From contig NZ_CP042910.1 in assembly GCF_008298035.1 (NCBI RefSeq), positions 7,750,001-7,814,000 on the forward strand: DNA of 64,000 bases, given 5' to 3'. Below, one piece after another: positions 6,946-16,490 of the stretch; the first letter of the stretch is position 1, and every line of letters begins with the position of its first letter. The notes under the pieces were generated by a model. That model searched no databases, was not told the DNA's origin, and was given only the letters and a program-made list of their open reading frames with translations. Made by a program: the position numbers and the translations under genes. Source of the stretch: Gimesia maris. Lineage in GTDB: Bacteria > Planctomycetota > Planctomycetia > Planctomycetales > Planctomycetaceae.

Positions 6946-9249
6946 ATGAACCTTCGCCAGAAGTTACACCAGTTTTTCTGTGGATGCCTGATTACCAGTC
7001 AGCTTGTTGGCTGTCACGGTCTGGGTACCGATACCGATCTTCATTATCTCGGGGACAAAGAGCTCCAGTATTATGAGGATGTCGCCACTAAAATTGAATA
7101 CCCGGCGGTCTATGAAGAGACACCGGAAGAGATCACATTTTCAGGGAAACCACGGACGCTGACGGATCGTTCGCAGGATGAAATCTGGGATTTACCCCTG
7201 ATGGACGCAATTCATCTGGGGCTGGCCAACAGTGAGGTCATCCGTGTTTCCGGTACGCTGGGAACCAACGGCAACGCACTGTTAAATAATCCGGATGGCA
7301 CCCCTTCGATTTATGACCCTTCCATCCAGGAAACCAACGTGCTGTTGGGTGGATCGCGTGGTGTCGAGGCGGCATTGTCGGCATTTGATACTACATTTAC
7401 TGCGAACATGCTCTGGGGCCGCTCCGAACAGGTGCAGAACAGCCCGTTCTTTGGTGGTATTCCCGGCGGTACACTCACACAGGAAACCGGACAATTTCAG
7501 TCTGGTCTGTCCAAAACATTCGCGAACGGCGGCCAGTTTGCCCTGTCTCATAACTGGAACTACACAGGCAGTAACGCCACCAGCCAGCTGTTTCCTTCTA
7601 CCTATGCCGGAAACGCGGGACTCTCTTATCGCCAACCGTTCCTGGCAGGAGCCGGCGTTGATTACACCCGCATTGCCGGTCCGATTGGTTCCGGATTCAC
7701 CGGAATTACCGGGGTCAGCCAGGGGGTCGTGATTGCCCGCATCAACAATGACCTGGTACTGGCAGATTTCGAGCGAAACGTACGGAACCTCATTTCTGAT
7801 ATTGAAGAAAGTTACTGGCAACTTTACCTGGCATACCGCCTGTATGATACACAGGTGGTCGCCCGGAACTCTGCACTTCGCAGCTGGCGGGAAGCCCATG
7901 CAAAACTGGAAGCCGGCGGTACCAGAAACTTCAAACCCGCTGATGAGGCACAGGCGAAAGACCGTCTGTTTGAAACACAGTCACTGGTTCAGTCAACTCG
8001 CAGCGATATCTACACAGCAGAGAGCCGCTTTCGACGGCTGGTTGGTCTGCCGGTGAATGATGGAAAAATCATTCGACCGATCGATGACCCGATTGCAGCA
8101 GAATTCACTCCTGACTGGAGTATGTGTCTGACTGAAGCCCTCGTACATCGCGTCGAATTACGTAAACAGAAATGGAACATTAAAAGTCTGGAATTCCAGA
8201 GAATGGCTGCCACCAGTCTGACCAAGCCACGGTTGGACCTGGTTTCCAGCTACCAGGTGAATGGCTTCGGCGATCGTCTGTTGAGCCAGAAAAACACCGA
8301 TGGCGTCACTTCACAGGGTCTGCATAGTGCTTATGGAACCCTGATGGATAATGACCAGGACAGCTGGACTGTTGGCTGGGAATTCAGTATGCCCCTTGGT
8401 TTCCGCTCGGCACATGCCCAGGTGGAAAACCTCGAATTCCGCCTCTCGAAAGCACGAGCCGTGCTCAAAGCACAGGAAATGGATGTCAGCCAGGAACTGG
8501 CGATCACCTTTCAGGACCTGACCAAAAACTATGCGACGGCACAGTCCAACTTTAACCGCTGGCGTGCGGCCCGCAGACGTGTGGAACTGTTTGACGCCGA
8601 AGTTCAGGCAGGAACGACAACACTCGATACACTGTTACGTGCCCAGTCCTCACTGGCTGCCGCCGAAACCGAATACTACCGCTCACTGGTGGCCTACAAC
8701 GTGGCGATCAAGAACCTCCACAAATGGAAAGGCACACTGCTGCAACATAACAATGTGCATCTCATGGAAGGTGAATGGTCTCCGGTTGCCTATCAACAGG
8801 CTGTGCGACGTGCCTGGGCCAGAACACACGGAGTCGACGCTCATAAACTGCGAAGCAAACCGGAACCATTTGTTTCGGATGGCTACATCGGAGAAGTGGG
8901 TGTCATGCCTGCAGCCGAAGGTCAATCGTTCTCCTCAGGACAGGAAGGGATGACACCGGATATCCTGCCAGTTCCGGAACCGGGAATGACCCCGGAATAT
9001 GCTCCCCCGGCACCTGCCACGTCAGGCGAACCGGAAGCACGTCTGCAACTCAACGAAGATACTCAAAGTCGAAACCCGTTTGTCCAGTCCGACATCGAGA
9101 ACGCGGTGAAAATCGCGCTCGAGTCGGAACCACCGGCGCCTCAGCCCAGGATTAAACAGGTTTCTTCCACACAGCAAGAGCTGCCGATTGCTGACACTGA
9201 GAAAAACCTTGAGGTTGAGTTCATGCCCGCCACCAGTTTTGTAGAGTGA
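6946..9249 (+). CDS. TolC-family outer-membrane efflux lipoprotein
   Basis: 767 residues from the ATG at 6946, which has GAAGGA eight nt upstream; an in-frame ATG at 6886 would add 20 residues and hide the signal. The signal ends in a lipobox LVGC (about residue 22), so the protein is probably a lipoprotein. The central region has the paired long helices of TolC-type efflux channels, for example DLVLADFERNVRNLISDIEESYWQLYLA around 270-300 and a second helical half at 490-600. About 150 Pro/Glu-rich residues follow the channel domain, which is unusual. No pump or adaptor gene adjoins it. A 68-bp element starts five nt after the stop. Confidence 0.8.
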   Translation: MNLRQKLHQFFCGCLITSQLVGCHGLGTDTDLHYLGDKELQYYEDVATKIEYPAVYEETPEEITFSGKPRTLTDRSQDEIWDLPLMDAIHLGLANSEVIRVSGTLGTNGNALLNNPDGTPSIYDPSIQETNVLLGGSRGVEAALSAFDTTFTANMLWGRSEQVQNSPFFGGIPGGTLTQETGQFQSGLSKTFANGGQFALSHNWNYTGSNATSQLFPSTYAGNAGLSYRQPFLAGAGVDYTRIAGPIGSGFTGITGVSQGVVIARINNDLVLADFERNVRNLISDIEESYWQLYLAYRLYDTQVVARNSALRSWREAHAKLEAGGTRNFKPADEAQAKDRLFETQSLVQSTRSDIYTAESRFRRLVGLPVNDGKIIRPIDDPIAAEFTPDWSMCLTEALVHRVELRKQKWNIKSLEFQRMAATSLTKPRLDLVSSYQVNGFGDRLLSQKNTDGVTSQGLHSAYGTLMDNDQDSWTVGWEFSMPLGFRSAHAQVENLEFRLSKARAVLKAQEMDVSQELAITFQDLTKNYATAQSNFNRWRAARRRVELFDAEVQAGTTTLDTLLRAQSSLAAAETEYYRSLVAYNVAIKNLHKWKGTLLQHNNVHLMEGEWSPVAYQQAVRRAWARTHGVDAHKLRSKPEPFVSDGYIGEVGVMPAAEGQSFSSGQEGMTPDILPVPEPGMTPEYAPPAPATSGEPEARLQLNEDTQSRNPFVQSDIENAVKIALESEPPAPQPRIKQVSSTQQELPIADTEKNLEVEFMPATSFVE

Positions 9250-9254
9250 GCACT

Positions 9255-9322
9255 GACTGTGTTCCGTGTTGCTATAGCGTCTCCAGGAACAATTGAAGCG
9301 AGTATAGCAGATTGGGAGACGT
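9255..9322 (+). repeat. 68-bp dispersed element, copy 2
   Basis: The arm (9255-9276) begins GACTGTGTTCCG and the 46-bp core is 9277-9322. The outer stem is GCGTCTC/GAGACGT, closed by a G-T pair. The inner hairpin is not preserved; CAATTG occupies its place. The second half matches copy 1 closely. It starts five nt after the TolC-like stop codon. Confidence 0.8.
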
Positions 9323-9688
9323 TACCGCCAAAAGCGATGCATCCTGAAACAACAAATGCACGCATTGCCCTGATTGCACAGCTTCCGCTGACTGCGAATT
9401 TGGTCCTTCAATTTTTTGAAAAGACCTTTACGAATTTCAGTATGCATTTCCATAAACAGGTGCTAGTTTTAAACATAACTTTCGTTTGATTCATCGCTGA
9501 CGCTTGTTTCACACAAAAATACCAGTATCGATGTCCATCTCCATCGATTGTTGTTTCCTGATGTTGAGCTGTCTTTGCGCTGACGATACTTCCATTTTGT
9601 CAGACCTGCGCAGACAGTTCACACTGAGTTTTCGGGATTGAACACCCGCCACTGACCAGGCCTGTGGAAAGCATACAAAAGATAATCA
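9323..9688. other. Non-coding spacer
   Basis: AT-rich spacer between the repeat element and the WYL regulator. I see no convincing ORF, hairpin with T-run or RNA gene in it. The promoter of the regulator presumably lies here. Confidence 0.4.
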
Positions 9689-10678
9689 ATGGTGGCTGGA
9701 CGAATTCCTCGTCTTCTAAGACTGATTGCGCTGTTACAGTCGGGACGTGTTTACAACTCTGCACAACTTGCCAGCGAATGTGAAGTCAGTCGCAGGACCG
9801 TCTTTCGCGACCTGAAAACGCTTCAGGAATCGGGGATCTACGTTCTGTACGATGATGAGAAACAGGGATATCAGCTTCCCTGGAGAACCATTGTCCCGTT
9901 TAAAGACCTCACCTTCGAAGAAGTCCTTGCCCTGTTTGTGCTCAGCCAGGATCTCGACAAAACCATCGTGGGGTTGCCACTGGATGGCATTGCACATACC
10001 GCGTCCGCCAAAATTCTCAGCAGTTTACCCGACGCATTGCGCGAGCAAGTGATTGAAGCGGCTCAGTCCATATCTATCTGGCTCACACCCTGCAATCCGT
10101 CGCTGCGGAACGAATTGCACTATAAAACCATTCTGAAAGCAGTCACATCAAAACAAAACGTGCGGATTCAATATGTCTGCCCGAACGAGCAAAAAACAGC
10201 CTCTACCATGCTGAGCCCGTACCATATGCTCTATTCGAATCGCCAGTGGTATGTAGTAGGACGCTCCTCCGTCGATCGGGGGATCAAAGTATTTCCGATT
10301 CAGAAAATGATCAAATCTGAACTGCTCGACGAAAAATTCAAAAAACCCTCCCGCTTTAAGCTCGACCGCTATCTCGACCATTCCTGGGATCCTGTGCGGC
10401 AGTCATCCAGAACCGTTTCTGTGAAAATTCGCTTTGAAAGCCAGGCTGCTCAGACTGTCTCACAGATCATCTGGGACAAGTCACAGGAAATCCGTAAGCT
10501 CAAAGGGGGTGCCATCGAATTCCGGGCACGCGTTGGTGACCTGGAACAGATGACTGACTGGCTGCTGAGTTTCGGGAACCAGGCGGAAGTGATCTCCCCC
10601 CCCTCACTGCGAAAACTGATCAAAACCCGTATTTCTGAAATGTCACAGATTTACAGTAAGAAATCGAGCCGGAACTGA
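9689..10678 (+). CDS. HTH-WYL domain transcriptional regulator
   Basis: 329 residues. An N-terminal DeoR/HTH_11-type winged helix (about 5-60; LIALLQSGRVYNSAQLASEC then SRRTVFRDLKTLQESG) precedes a WYL domain (about 145-220) with YHMLYSNRQWYVVGRS, and a WCX C-terminal region. WYL regulators sense ligands, often nucleotides or single-stranded DNA, and control varied genes including defence and DNA-damage functions. No defence genes are near, and it stands alone between two non-coding spacers, so its targets are unknown. Confidence 0.88.
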   Translation: MVAGRIPRLLRLIALLQSGRVYNSAQLASECEVSRRTVFRDLKTLQESGIYVLYDDEKQGYQLPWRTIVPFKDLTFEEVLALFVLSQDLDKTIVGLPLDGIAHTASAKILSSLPDALREQVIEAAQSISIWLTPCNPSLRNELHYKTILKAVTSKQNVRIQYVCPNEQKTASTMLSPYHMLYSNRQWYVVGRSSVDRGIKVFPIQKMIKSELLDEKFKKPSRFKLDRYLDHSWDPVRQSSRTVSVKIRFESQAAQTVSQIIWDKSQEIRKLKGGAIEFRARVGDLEQMTDWLLSFGNQAEVISPPSLRKLIKTRISEMSQIYSKKSSRN

Positions 10679-11181
10679 TTTCAAAATCAAGGCGAACTTC
10701 TTTGTCAATCAGCTGTCTAAACTCACACATCACCCACAAACAGCTCTCACAGATTTTGATAAAGATCGCGCATGTACACTCACATCGACTTCACAGCCGA
10801 TTATTCTGTGAAACCTCTCAAAATCCCGCATCAAACTACTGACCTGCCTCACCATTAGGTTTACTATTTCAGGGTAGGAAATCCGTACCTCAACGCAGGA
10901 AATCTGCTAATTTCCGCTTGAAGAGCGCCCGAGAACGTGTGTCTGACCGCAGCCATTGCGTATGATGTTACCAGTCACACAGATTCAAAACTCCCCGTGG
11001 AGGGAACCAGATCCCGTCCCGGGAATATCCCGTTATCCAGACCAGAGCAATCACCGGTTTCAGAAACGAATCCGCAAATGGCTCTGCTATCAGTTAAGAC
11101 CCCGTTTTACGGGTAGTAAGAAGTGGAGATTCTCTCCACAGACAGACAAAAGATTAAATTGAAGTGAGGAAAGACAAAATC
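10679..11181. other. Non-coding spacer upstream of hisI
   Basis: Roughly 500 bp without a credible gene. A 68-codon frame (10956-11162) has no ribosome site or family features. A small imperfect hairpin, GCAGGAAAT (10895-10903) with ATTTCCGC (10910-10917), and a near repeat of TAGGAAATCC just before it are the only structure I see. It may hold the hisI promoter. Confidence 0.35.
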
Positions 11182-11667
11182 ATGTCAGATGGAATTCAAT
11201 TCGCGGCACGGACAACCGTCGAGCAGGTGGAAGAAGGAAATGAACTGGCCCCCAAATTTGATCAAGACGGTTTAATTCCTGTCGTAACGACCGACTTTAC
11301 GTCGGGTGAACTGCTCATGCATGCTTATATGAATGAGGAAGCACTCAAAAAAACCATCGAACTGGGCGAAGCCGTTTACTGGAGCCGCAGCCGACAGGTA
11401 CTCTGGCACAAAGGTGCCACCAGCGGGCTCGTACAGAAAGTCAAAGCTCTGCTGATTGACGACGACCAGGATACCATCTGGTTAAGGGTCGATGTCATGG
11501 GAGGCGGAGCCAGCTGCCACGTAGGCTATCGTTCCTGTTTCTACCGCCGCGTGCCCGTGGGTGAAGAGACGAAAGAAAAAGGCCTGGCACTGGAGTTCAC
11601 CGAAACAGAAAAAGTATTCGACCCCAAAGATGTCTACGGAGACGCTCCCAATCCGACCAAACTGTAA
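11182..11667 (+). CDS. hisI: Phosphoribosyl-AMP cyclohydrolase
   Basis: 161 residues from the ATG at 11182 (GTGAGGA upstream); an in-frame GTG at 11164 is an alternative. It opens the adenine ring of phosphoribosyl-AMP in histidine synthesis. Signatures are [41 protein letters not shown], the acidic metal motif DDDQD and the zinc-site cysteines of [13 protein letters not shown]. There is no fused hisE domain. Only two cysteines are present in the whole protein, so the third zinc ligand seen in studied enzymes must be something else. The next gene follows after 25 nt on the same strand. Confidence 0.93.
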   Translation: MSDGIQFAARTTVEQVEEGNELAPKFDQDGLIPVVTTDFTSGELLMHAYMNEEALKKTIELGEAVYWSRSRQVLWHKGATSGLVQKVKALLIDDDQDTIWLRVDVMGGGASCHVGYRSCFYRRVPVGEETKEKGLALEFTETEKVFDPKDVYGDAPNPTKL

Positions 11668-11692
11668 ACTGTACCACGAACACAGGTGACCT

Positions 11693-13096
11693 ATGAGCCA
11701 ATTCAGTCGACGTGACTTTCTCGCTGCCTCCCTGGCTGCGACAGGCACTGCATTTTCCCTTGATGAGTGGGCCTGCGCGAATCAGGCAGACACAACCCGC
11801 AATCCGAATCTGCATATCGCGGCCTTCCGGTTTGATGTTTCTCCTCCCAAAGGGCATTCCCTCTGCGGCGGCTGGATCAAACCGGTCGTAGGATATGACG
11901 ATTCACTGGAAGCCATCGGCTACGTTCTGCTGGGAGCCGGCAAACCGATTGTCGTCTGCGCCGTCGACTGGACCGGGCTGCTGAATGACGCTCATATCGC
12001 CTGGCGCACTGCGCTGGCTGAAGCTGCCGGTACCACCATTGATCGGGTGGCCGTTCAGTGTGTGCATCAGCATAACGCGCCGTTCGCCTGCCTGAACGCC
12101 GAACAGATCATCCTGGAACAAGGTGACCTGCCGCACATCGTCGAGCTCGACTTCTTCAATGAATGTCTGGACAAAGCCCGTAAAGCAGTCACCGCGGCCC
12201 TTCCCAAAGCAGAGCCCGTAACGCATGTTGCACACAGCCAGGGGAAAGTCGACAAGGTCGCCTCCAACCGTCGGATTGACCGCGACAAAAACGGGAAAAT
12301 TGTCCGCATGCGAGGTAGCAGTTGCAAAGACGAGACCCTGCGAAGCATGACCGAAGGGACTATCGATCCATTCCTGAAAACGATCGCCTTTTACAACAAA
12401 GACAAAAAACTGGTCTCCTGTCATTACTATTCGACGCATCCCATGAGCTATTACGGCGACGGACGCGTCAGCAGTGACTTCACCGGTATCGCCCGTAAAC
12501 AGCGTCAGCAGGAAGAACCAGGCTGCACACACATTTATTTCACAGGCTGTGCCGGGAATGTATCAGCCGGCAAGTACAACGATGGCACCAAACCCCTGCG
12601 GGGGATTCTGGCAAAGCGCATCTATGATGGCATTATCGCTTCCGAAAAAGGGCTCAAACCGGAACCGGTCGGACAGCTGACCTGGAAAACACATGACATT
12701 TTACCTCCCGTTCGCAGCACTTTCAGCGTAGAAGAATTGACGAAGACAATTTCCAACAAAGACAACAGCGTTGTGAATCGCAATCGACCCTCCTACACGC
12801 TGGCCTGGTTACAACGGGTCGAGAAGAAAATTCCGATTACACTCAGTTCTCTGCAGATGAATGATATCAAAACGCTGCACCTGCCGGCGGAGAGCTTTAT
12901 CGAGTACCAGTTGCGTGCACAGAGCATTCAGCCTGATCAGTTTATCGCAACAGCCGCTTATGGAGATGGCGGACCCTGGTACATTCCCGTCGCGGAAGAA
13001 TATCCCGCAGGTGGCTACGAAGTCAGTGTGGCCTTCTGCGATCCCGGTATTGACGCCGTGATGACGCAGGGCATGAAATCTCTGCTGGACAGTTAA
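11693..13096 (+). CDS. Tat-exported neutral ceramidase-like protein
   Basis: 467 residues with a Tat signal, SRRDFLAASLAATGTAFS (about 5-22). The body resembles the alkaline/neutral ceramidase N-terminal domain: FDVSPPKG, VVCAVDWTGL, VQCVHQHNAPF (zinc-type histidines), STHPMSYYGDG and FTGCAGNVSAGKYND. Genuine ceramidases hydrolyse N-acyl sphingosine, but planctomycetes carry many shorter paralogues whose substrates are unknown. The C-terminal immunoglobulin-like domain of full ceramidases is not evident, so lipid hydrolysis is not assured. It lies between hisI and queD on the same strand, likely by chance. Confidence 0.75.
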   Translation: MSQFSRRDFLAASLAATGTAFSLDEWACANQADTTRNPNLHIAAFRFDVSPPKGHSLCGGWIKPVVGYDDSLEAIGYVLLGAGKPIVVCAVDWTGLLNDAHIAWRTALAEAAGTTIDRVAVQCVHQHNAPFACLNAEQIILEQGDLPHIVELDFFNECLDKARKAVTAALPKAEPVTHVAHSQGKVDKVASNRRIDRDKNGKIVRMRGSSCKDETLRSMTEGTIDPFLKTIAFYNKDKKLVSCHYYSTHPMSYYGDGRVSSDFTGIARKQRQQEEPGCTHIYFTGCAGNVSAGKYNDGTKPLRGILAKRIYDGIIASEKGLKPEPVGQLTWKTHDILPPVRSTFSVEELTKTISNKDNSVVNRNRPSYTLAWLQRVEKKIPITLSSLQMNDIKTLHLPAESFIEYQLRAQSIQPDQFIATAAYGDGGPWYIPVAEEYPAGGYEVSVAFCDPGIDAVMTQGMKSLLDS

Positions 13097-13150
13097 TAAT
13101 ATCAATCAGCGTATTACGAATTACGTTTATTACGAGGTCGAAATAATATC

Positions 13151-13651
13151 ATGGGTATGACAATCATGCGGCGGATCAAGTTTAATGCGGGTCACCGCTT
13201 ATTCCGCCATGAAGGGAAATGCCAGTTTTTTCATGGTCACAATTATGTGGCCGACTTTTATGTCACCGGTCCCGATACAGACGCGGTCGGACGCATTATC
13301 GATTTTGCGCACCTCAAAAGCCTGCTCAAAGGCTGGATCGATGAAAACTGGGATCACGGCTTCCTGCTAAATATCGAGGACGAGAACGGCTTGAACGCGA
13401 TCCGCATGGTCGAGCCCACCAAGTACTTCGTACTGCCCTACAATCCCACGGCGGAAAACATGGCCCGCTACCTGTTGGATGAAGTCTGCCCGAACCTGCT
13501 CAACGACCTGGGCGTCCAGGCTGTCAAAGTCGTCATCTGGGAAACCGAAGAATCGTGTGCGGAAGCAACCATCGATCAGAAAGACAAATCCGAACACAGT
13601 CTGCTGGATGCGTTTCAGACCGATTCTTTTCCGACCGGCCTGCACTGGTAA
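13151..13651 (+). CDS. queD: 6-pyruvoyl-tetrahydropterin synthase / QueD family
   Basis: 166 residues. Zinc histidines are in AGHRLF and FFHGHNY, the catalytic cysteine candidate is in GKCQFFHGH, and VIWETEESCAEA near the C-terminus binds the pterin. The family makes 6-carboxy-tetrahydropterin for queuosine and deazaguanine synthesis (QueD), or tetrahydropterins (PTPS). The middle region is longer than in the E. coli enzyme. No other queuosine gene is in the window, so QueD versus PTPS is not settled. A strong bidirectional terminator follows. Confidence 0.85.
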   Translation: MGMTIMRRIKFNAGHRLFRHEGKCQFFHGHNYVADFYVTGPDTDAVGRIIDFAHLKSLLKGWIDENWDHGFLLNIEDENGLNAIRMVEPTKYFVLPYNPTAENMARYLLDEVCPNLLNDLGVQAVKVVIWETEESCAEATIDQKDKSEHSLLDAFQTDSFPTGLHW

Positions 13652-13684
13652 GCCTCGCGGAATCCAGTCGACAACAAACTCAAC

Positions 13685-13721
13685 AAAAAAGCTCTGGACT
13701 GATCTGGTCCAGAGCTTTTTT
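13685..13721. terminator. Bidirectional intrinsic terminator
   Basis: GCTCTGGAC (13691-13699) pairs with GTCCAGAGC (13707-13715) around a 7-nt loop. It is flanked by A-run and T-run, so it works on both strands for the convergent genes queD (+) and rpsR (-). Confidence 0.93.
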
Positions 13722-13746
13722 ATTTATCGTTTTTTCGCTTCGCAGC

Positions 13747-14028
13747 TTAGTCTTCTGCAACGTAAGGCAGCAGACCGATGAAGCGAGCTCGCAGCACGGC
13801 TTTACGCACAGCACGCTGATACAGGGCTGAGGTGCCTGTGCGACGACGAGGCAGAATACGTCCTTCGCGATCCAGGAGAGAACGCAGTGTTCTCAGATCC
13901 TTGTAATCGACATAGACGGGACGTGGAATGTTACCATCCGGGCAGAACCGACATTTGAGCTTCTTTTTCAGACGAGCTCGTTTTTTCCGCCGTTTGACAA
14001 TCTCTTTACGTGATAAACCGACTGACAT
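13747..14028 (-). CDS. rpsR: 30S ribosomal protein bS18
   Basis: 93 residues from the ATG at 14028, which has AAGGAAA eight nt upstream; an ATG 18 nt earlier is in frame. The bS18 core is clear: [34 protein letters not shown] and [26 protein letters not shown]. It binds bS6 and 16S rRNA in the platform. Unlike the common rpsF-ssb-rpsR-rplI operon, it sits downstream of rpsN here with about 119 nt between them. Confidence 0.96.
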   Translation of the reverse strand: MSVGLSRKEIVKRRKKRARLKKKLKCRFCPDGNIPRPVYVDYKDLRTLRSLLDREGRILPRRRTGTSALYQRAVRKAVLRARFIGLLPYVAED

Positions 14029-14147
14029 TCTGTTTTCCTTTTTCATGCGCCGTAAACTAGGGACACCCGAAAGCCGGGGCGACGCTGATTTCCTGTTGCT
14101 GGCTGGAATCGAAGATCACACTCTTCGACCTCGTGGGAACGATCAGC

Positions 14148-14417
14148 TTACCAGCTTGATTTCTTCATGCCGGGAATCAGGCCATCTAAAGCCATATCCC
14201 GCAGAGCGATACGCGAAATCTGGAACTTGCGATAGTTGCCACGGGGACGTCCGGTCAGCTGACACAGACGGCGGAGACGGGTTTTGCTGGAACTACGGGG
14301 CAGTTTAGCAAGCCCTTCGTAATCACCTTTTGCAACCAGTTCTGCCCGTACAGCGGCGTACTTTTCAACCAGTTTTGCGTTTCGTTTCTGTTTTTCAATC
14401 TTCGATTTGGAAGCCAT
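14148..14417 (-). CDS. rpsN: 30S ribosomal protein bS14 (zinc-independent form)
   Basis: 89 residues: N-terminal [16 protein letters not shown], middle [22 protein letters not shown] and end [25 protein letters not shown]. The CxxC zinc pairs of the short uS14 form are absent, so this is the longer C-minus type. It assembles late into the 30S head. It is outside the usual spc operon and pairs with rpsR on the minus strand. Confidence 0.96.
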   Translation of the reverse strand: MASKSKIEKQKRNAKLVEKYAAVRAELVAKGDYEGLAKLPRSSSKTRLRRLCQLTGRPRGNYRKFQISRIALRDMALDGLIPGMKKSSW

Positions 14418-14466
14418 TTATATACCTTCTGCGACAAATTCCAAAATAGGGAACGACAGTTATACT

Positions 14467-14505
14467 GCCCGCCACGCCAGATCGTCAACTTGGCGGGCTG
14501 TTTTC
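14467..14505. terminator. Hairpin between SDR gene and rpsN
   Basis: GCCCGCCA (14467-14474) pairs with TGGCGGGC (14491-14498), followed on the plus strand by TGTTTTC. It could end the minus-strand SDR transcript or be a leader structure of rpsN. The T-run is on the plus side, which has no gene, so its role is unclear. Confidence 0.4.
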
Positions 14506-14582
14506 AAAGCAAAATCAACTAAAAAAACGCAAACTTCAACGCGAACCCCTGCTCGCAGGCAGCGACAAAGTGTACATGCGCG

Positions 14583-15434
14583 CTATTTTTTCTCTTTGGG
14601 GGGCTGCGGTCGAAAATACTTCATGGATTCCACCACCACCGTGCGACGGGTCGCGATGCGTACCAGCAGCGACAGAAAATAGTTACCCCAGCCGGATACC
14701 GTGTACTGCCGCTTCTTCTCCAGCGCCTTCAGACCGGTTTTGACCACCTGGTCAACGGTCTGATAACGATGTTTCTTCAACCAGCCTTCCACACCGGCGA
14801 CATCAAAAAACTCGGTCTGCGTCGTTCCCGGGCAAAGGGCCGTTACCGTCACACCTTTATCGCGGGCTTCGGCCCAGAGGCCTTCTGTGAAATGCAGCAC
14901 ATAGCTTTTACTGGCCGCATAAGCTGACATGTAGGCAACCGGTTGAAACGCAGCAACCGAGGCGATGTTGATAATCCCCCCGTGCTCCCGTTCCATCATC
15001 TCGGGCAGATAAAAATAAGTCAGGTCTGTCAGGGCACCAATATTCAGTCGGGCCATCTGCATCACCCGTTCCCGATCCGTCGCTGCGATATCAGAAACCA
15101 CACTGAAACCCGCATTGTTAATCAGCAACTCAACCTGCACGCCCCGCGCTTTGACTTCGTCATACAGTCGGGCAGGGGCCTCCTGCTCGGAAAGATCCAG
15201 CACAACCACTTCGGTTTTTGTGCCATGCCGGGTCAGCAGTTCTGCAGCCAGTTCTTCCAGTTTCTCTTTACGTCGGGCCGTCAGCACAAGATGCATTCCC
15301 CGGGCAGCCAGCCGGTGCGCAAACTCCAGGCCGATTCCGGATGAAGCACCCGTAATCAGAGCCCATCGATCAGAATATTCATCTATCACTGCTGACTCTC
15401 CAGAAGTATCCTGTTTGGAGACTGAGATTTCCAT
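14583..15434 (-). CDS. Short-chain dehydrogenase/reductase
   Basis: 283 residues. A cofactor motif [15 protein letters not shown] lies at about 26-40, TARRKEK suggests NADP binding, NNAG is near 108, and the catalytic triad is Ser (IASVAAFQ) with YAASK (about 172-176). A 20-residue polar N-terminal extension precedes the fold. The C-terminal [14 protein letters not shown] could be a membrane-associated helix, as in DltE/YqjQ-like SDRs. The substrate is unknown. It reads alone toward rpsN, with a hairpin between. Confidence 0.85.
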   Translation of the reverse strand: MEISVSKQDTSGESAVIDEYSDRWALITGASSGIGLEFAHRLAARGMHLVLTARRKEKLEELAAELLTRHGTKTEVVVLDLSEQEAPARLYDEVKARGVQVELLINNAGFSVVSDIAATDRERVMQMARLNIGALTDLTYFYLPEMMEREHGGIINIASVAAFQPVAYMSAYAASKSYVLHFTEGLWAEARDKGVTVTALCPGTTQTEFFDVAGVEGWLKKHRYQTVDQVVKTGLKALEKKRQYTVSGWGNYFLSLLVRIATRRTVVVESMKYFRPQPPKEKK

Positions 15435-15598
15435 TTTGAAAAGAGGTCGGGAAGAAGTGCTGCCCGCGTCCTCGGAGATCGTAATTCAATTTCCCTCTGT
15501 TGAAAACCCCGTAACCACTGATAATAAACTTACTTTGATCGATTTTTCACCCTTTTTTCATTGCTCAATCAAGTCAGAATCAGAATTCGAGGAGAAAA

Positions 15599-16297
15599 AT
15601 GACCCCTGTCGACAGACTCAGCCGCGACGAAGTACGCAGTGTTGACCAGCGCACCATCGAGGAATTCGGCTTACCCGGCGTCGCCCTCATGGAGAACGCC
15701 GGCCGTGGCGTGTTCGAACTGCTTACCTCTCTGAAAGCAACGGGACCCGTGAAAATCTGTGTTGGCAAAGGCAATAACGGCGGCGACGGCTTTGTCATCG
15801 CCCGTCATCTCGATAACGCCGGCATGCCTGTCGAAATCTATCTGCTGGCGGATCCCTCAGAACTCAAAGGGGACGCCGCCATCAATTTTCACGTGGCGCG
15901 ACGCATGGAAATCGACATGCACATTGATCCCGACCTGGATCAGCCGGACGCATTCTGTGAATTCCTCAATTCAGCCGACTGGATTGTCGATGCCCTGTTG
16001 GGGACCGGCGTGCAAGGCACAATTCGCGAACCCTACGCCACCGCGATTTCAATCATCAATCAGGCACCGGGTTTCAAGCTGGCGGTCGACCTGCCTTCAG
16101 GCCTCGATTGCGATACCGGACTACCACTGGGCGAATGTATTCACGCCCATCAGACCGCGACCTTCGTCGCCGAAAAACAAGGTTTCGCCAATCCCGATTC
16201 CCGGCAGTACACGGGGACCATCCATGTTCTGCCAATCGGTGCACCACGCAAAATCGTGCAGGATCTCCTGCAAAAACAGGATTCCGGCGAAAATTGA
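15599..16297 (+). CDS. nnrE: NAD(P)H-hydrate epimerase (YjeF N-terminal domain)
   Basis: 232 residues: LSRDEVRSVDQRTIEEFGLPGVALMENAGRG, the phosphate-binding GKGNNGGDGFVIARHL, ADWIVDALLGTG and AVDLPSGLDCDTG. It interconverts the R and S forms of hydrated NAD(P)H so that a dehydratase can repair them. The NnrD dehydratase domain that is often fused C-terminally is missing, so repair needs a partner elsewhere. GAGGAG six nt before the ATG supports the start. Confidence 0.92.
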   Translation: MTPVDRLSRDEVRSVDQRTIEEFGLPGVALMENAGRGVFELLTSLKATGPVKICVGKGNNGGDGFVIARHLDNAGMPVEIYLLADPSELKGDAAINFHVARRMEIDMHIDPDLDQPDAFCEFLNSADWIVDALLGTGVQGTIREPYATAISIINQAPGFKLAVDLPSGLDCDTGLPLGECIHAHQTATFVAEKQGFANPDSRQYTGTIHVLPIGAPRKIVQDLLQKQDSGEN

Positions 16298-16490
16298 TCC
16301 GTTTTCCGCTTTGTGTAAAATCAATGCAAACTCAAAAAATAGCCCGTTTCAGTAAAACGGGGGTTCTCAAAACCTCTTCTCACGCTGTATATTAGGTAGC
16401 AGACGGTGCACGCGATTTCCGGAATCTACAATCACTGTTGGCTTTCTCATGTCATTCCCTGTGAACGGAAACAGGGCAAGGTTCGTCTCC

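Noticed and set aside
10956-11162. A 68-codon ORF before hisI
   Set aside because: No ribosome site or family features, and the composition resembles non-coding DNA.
16344-16362. CCCGTTT/AAACGGG hairpin after nnrE
   Set aside because: The T-run is on the minus strand, where no gene ends, so it is not a convincing terminator for nnrE.
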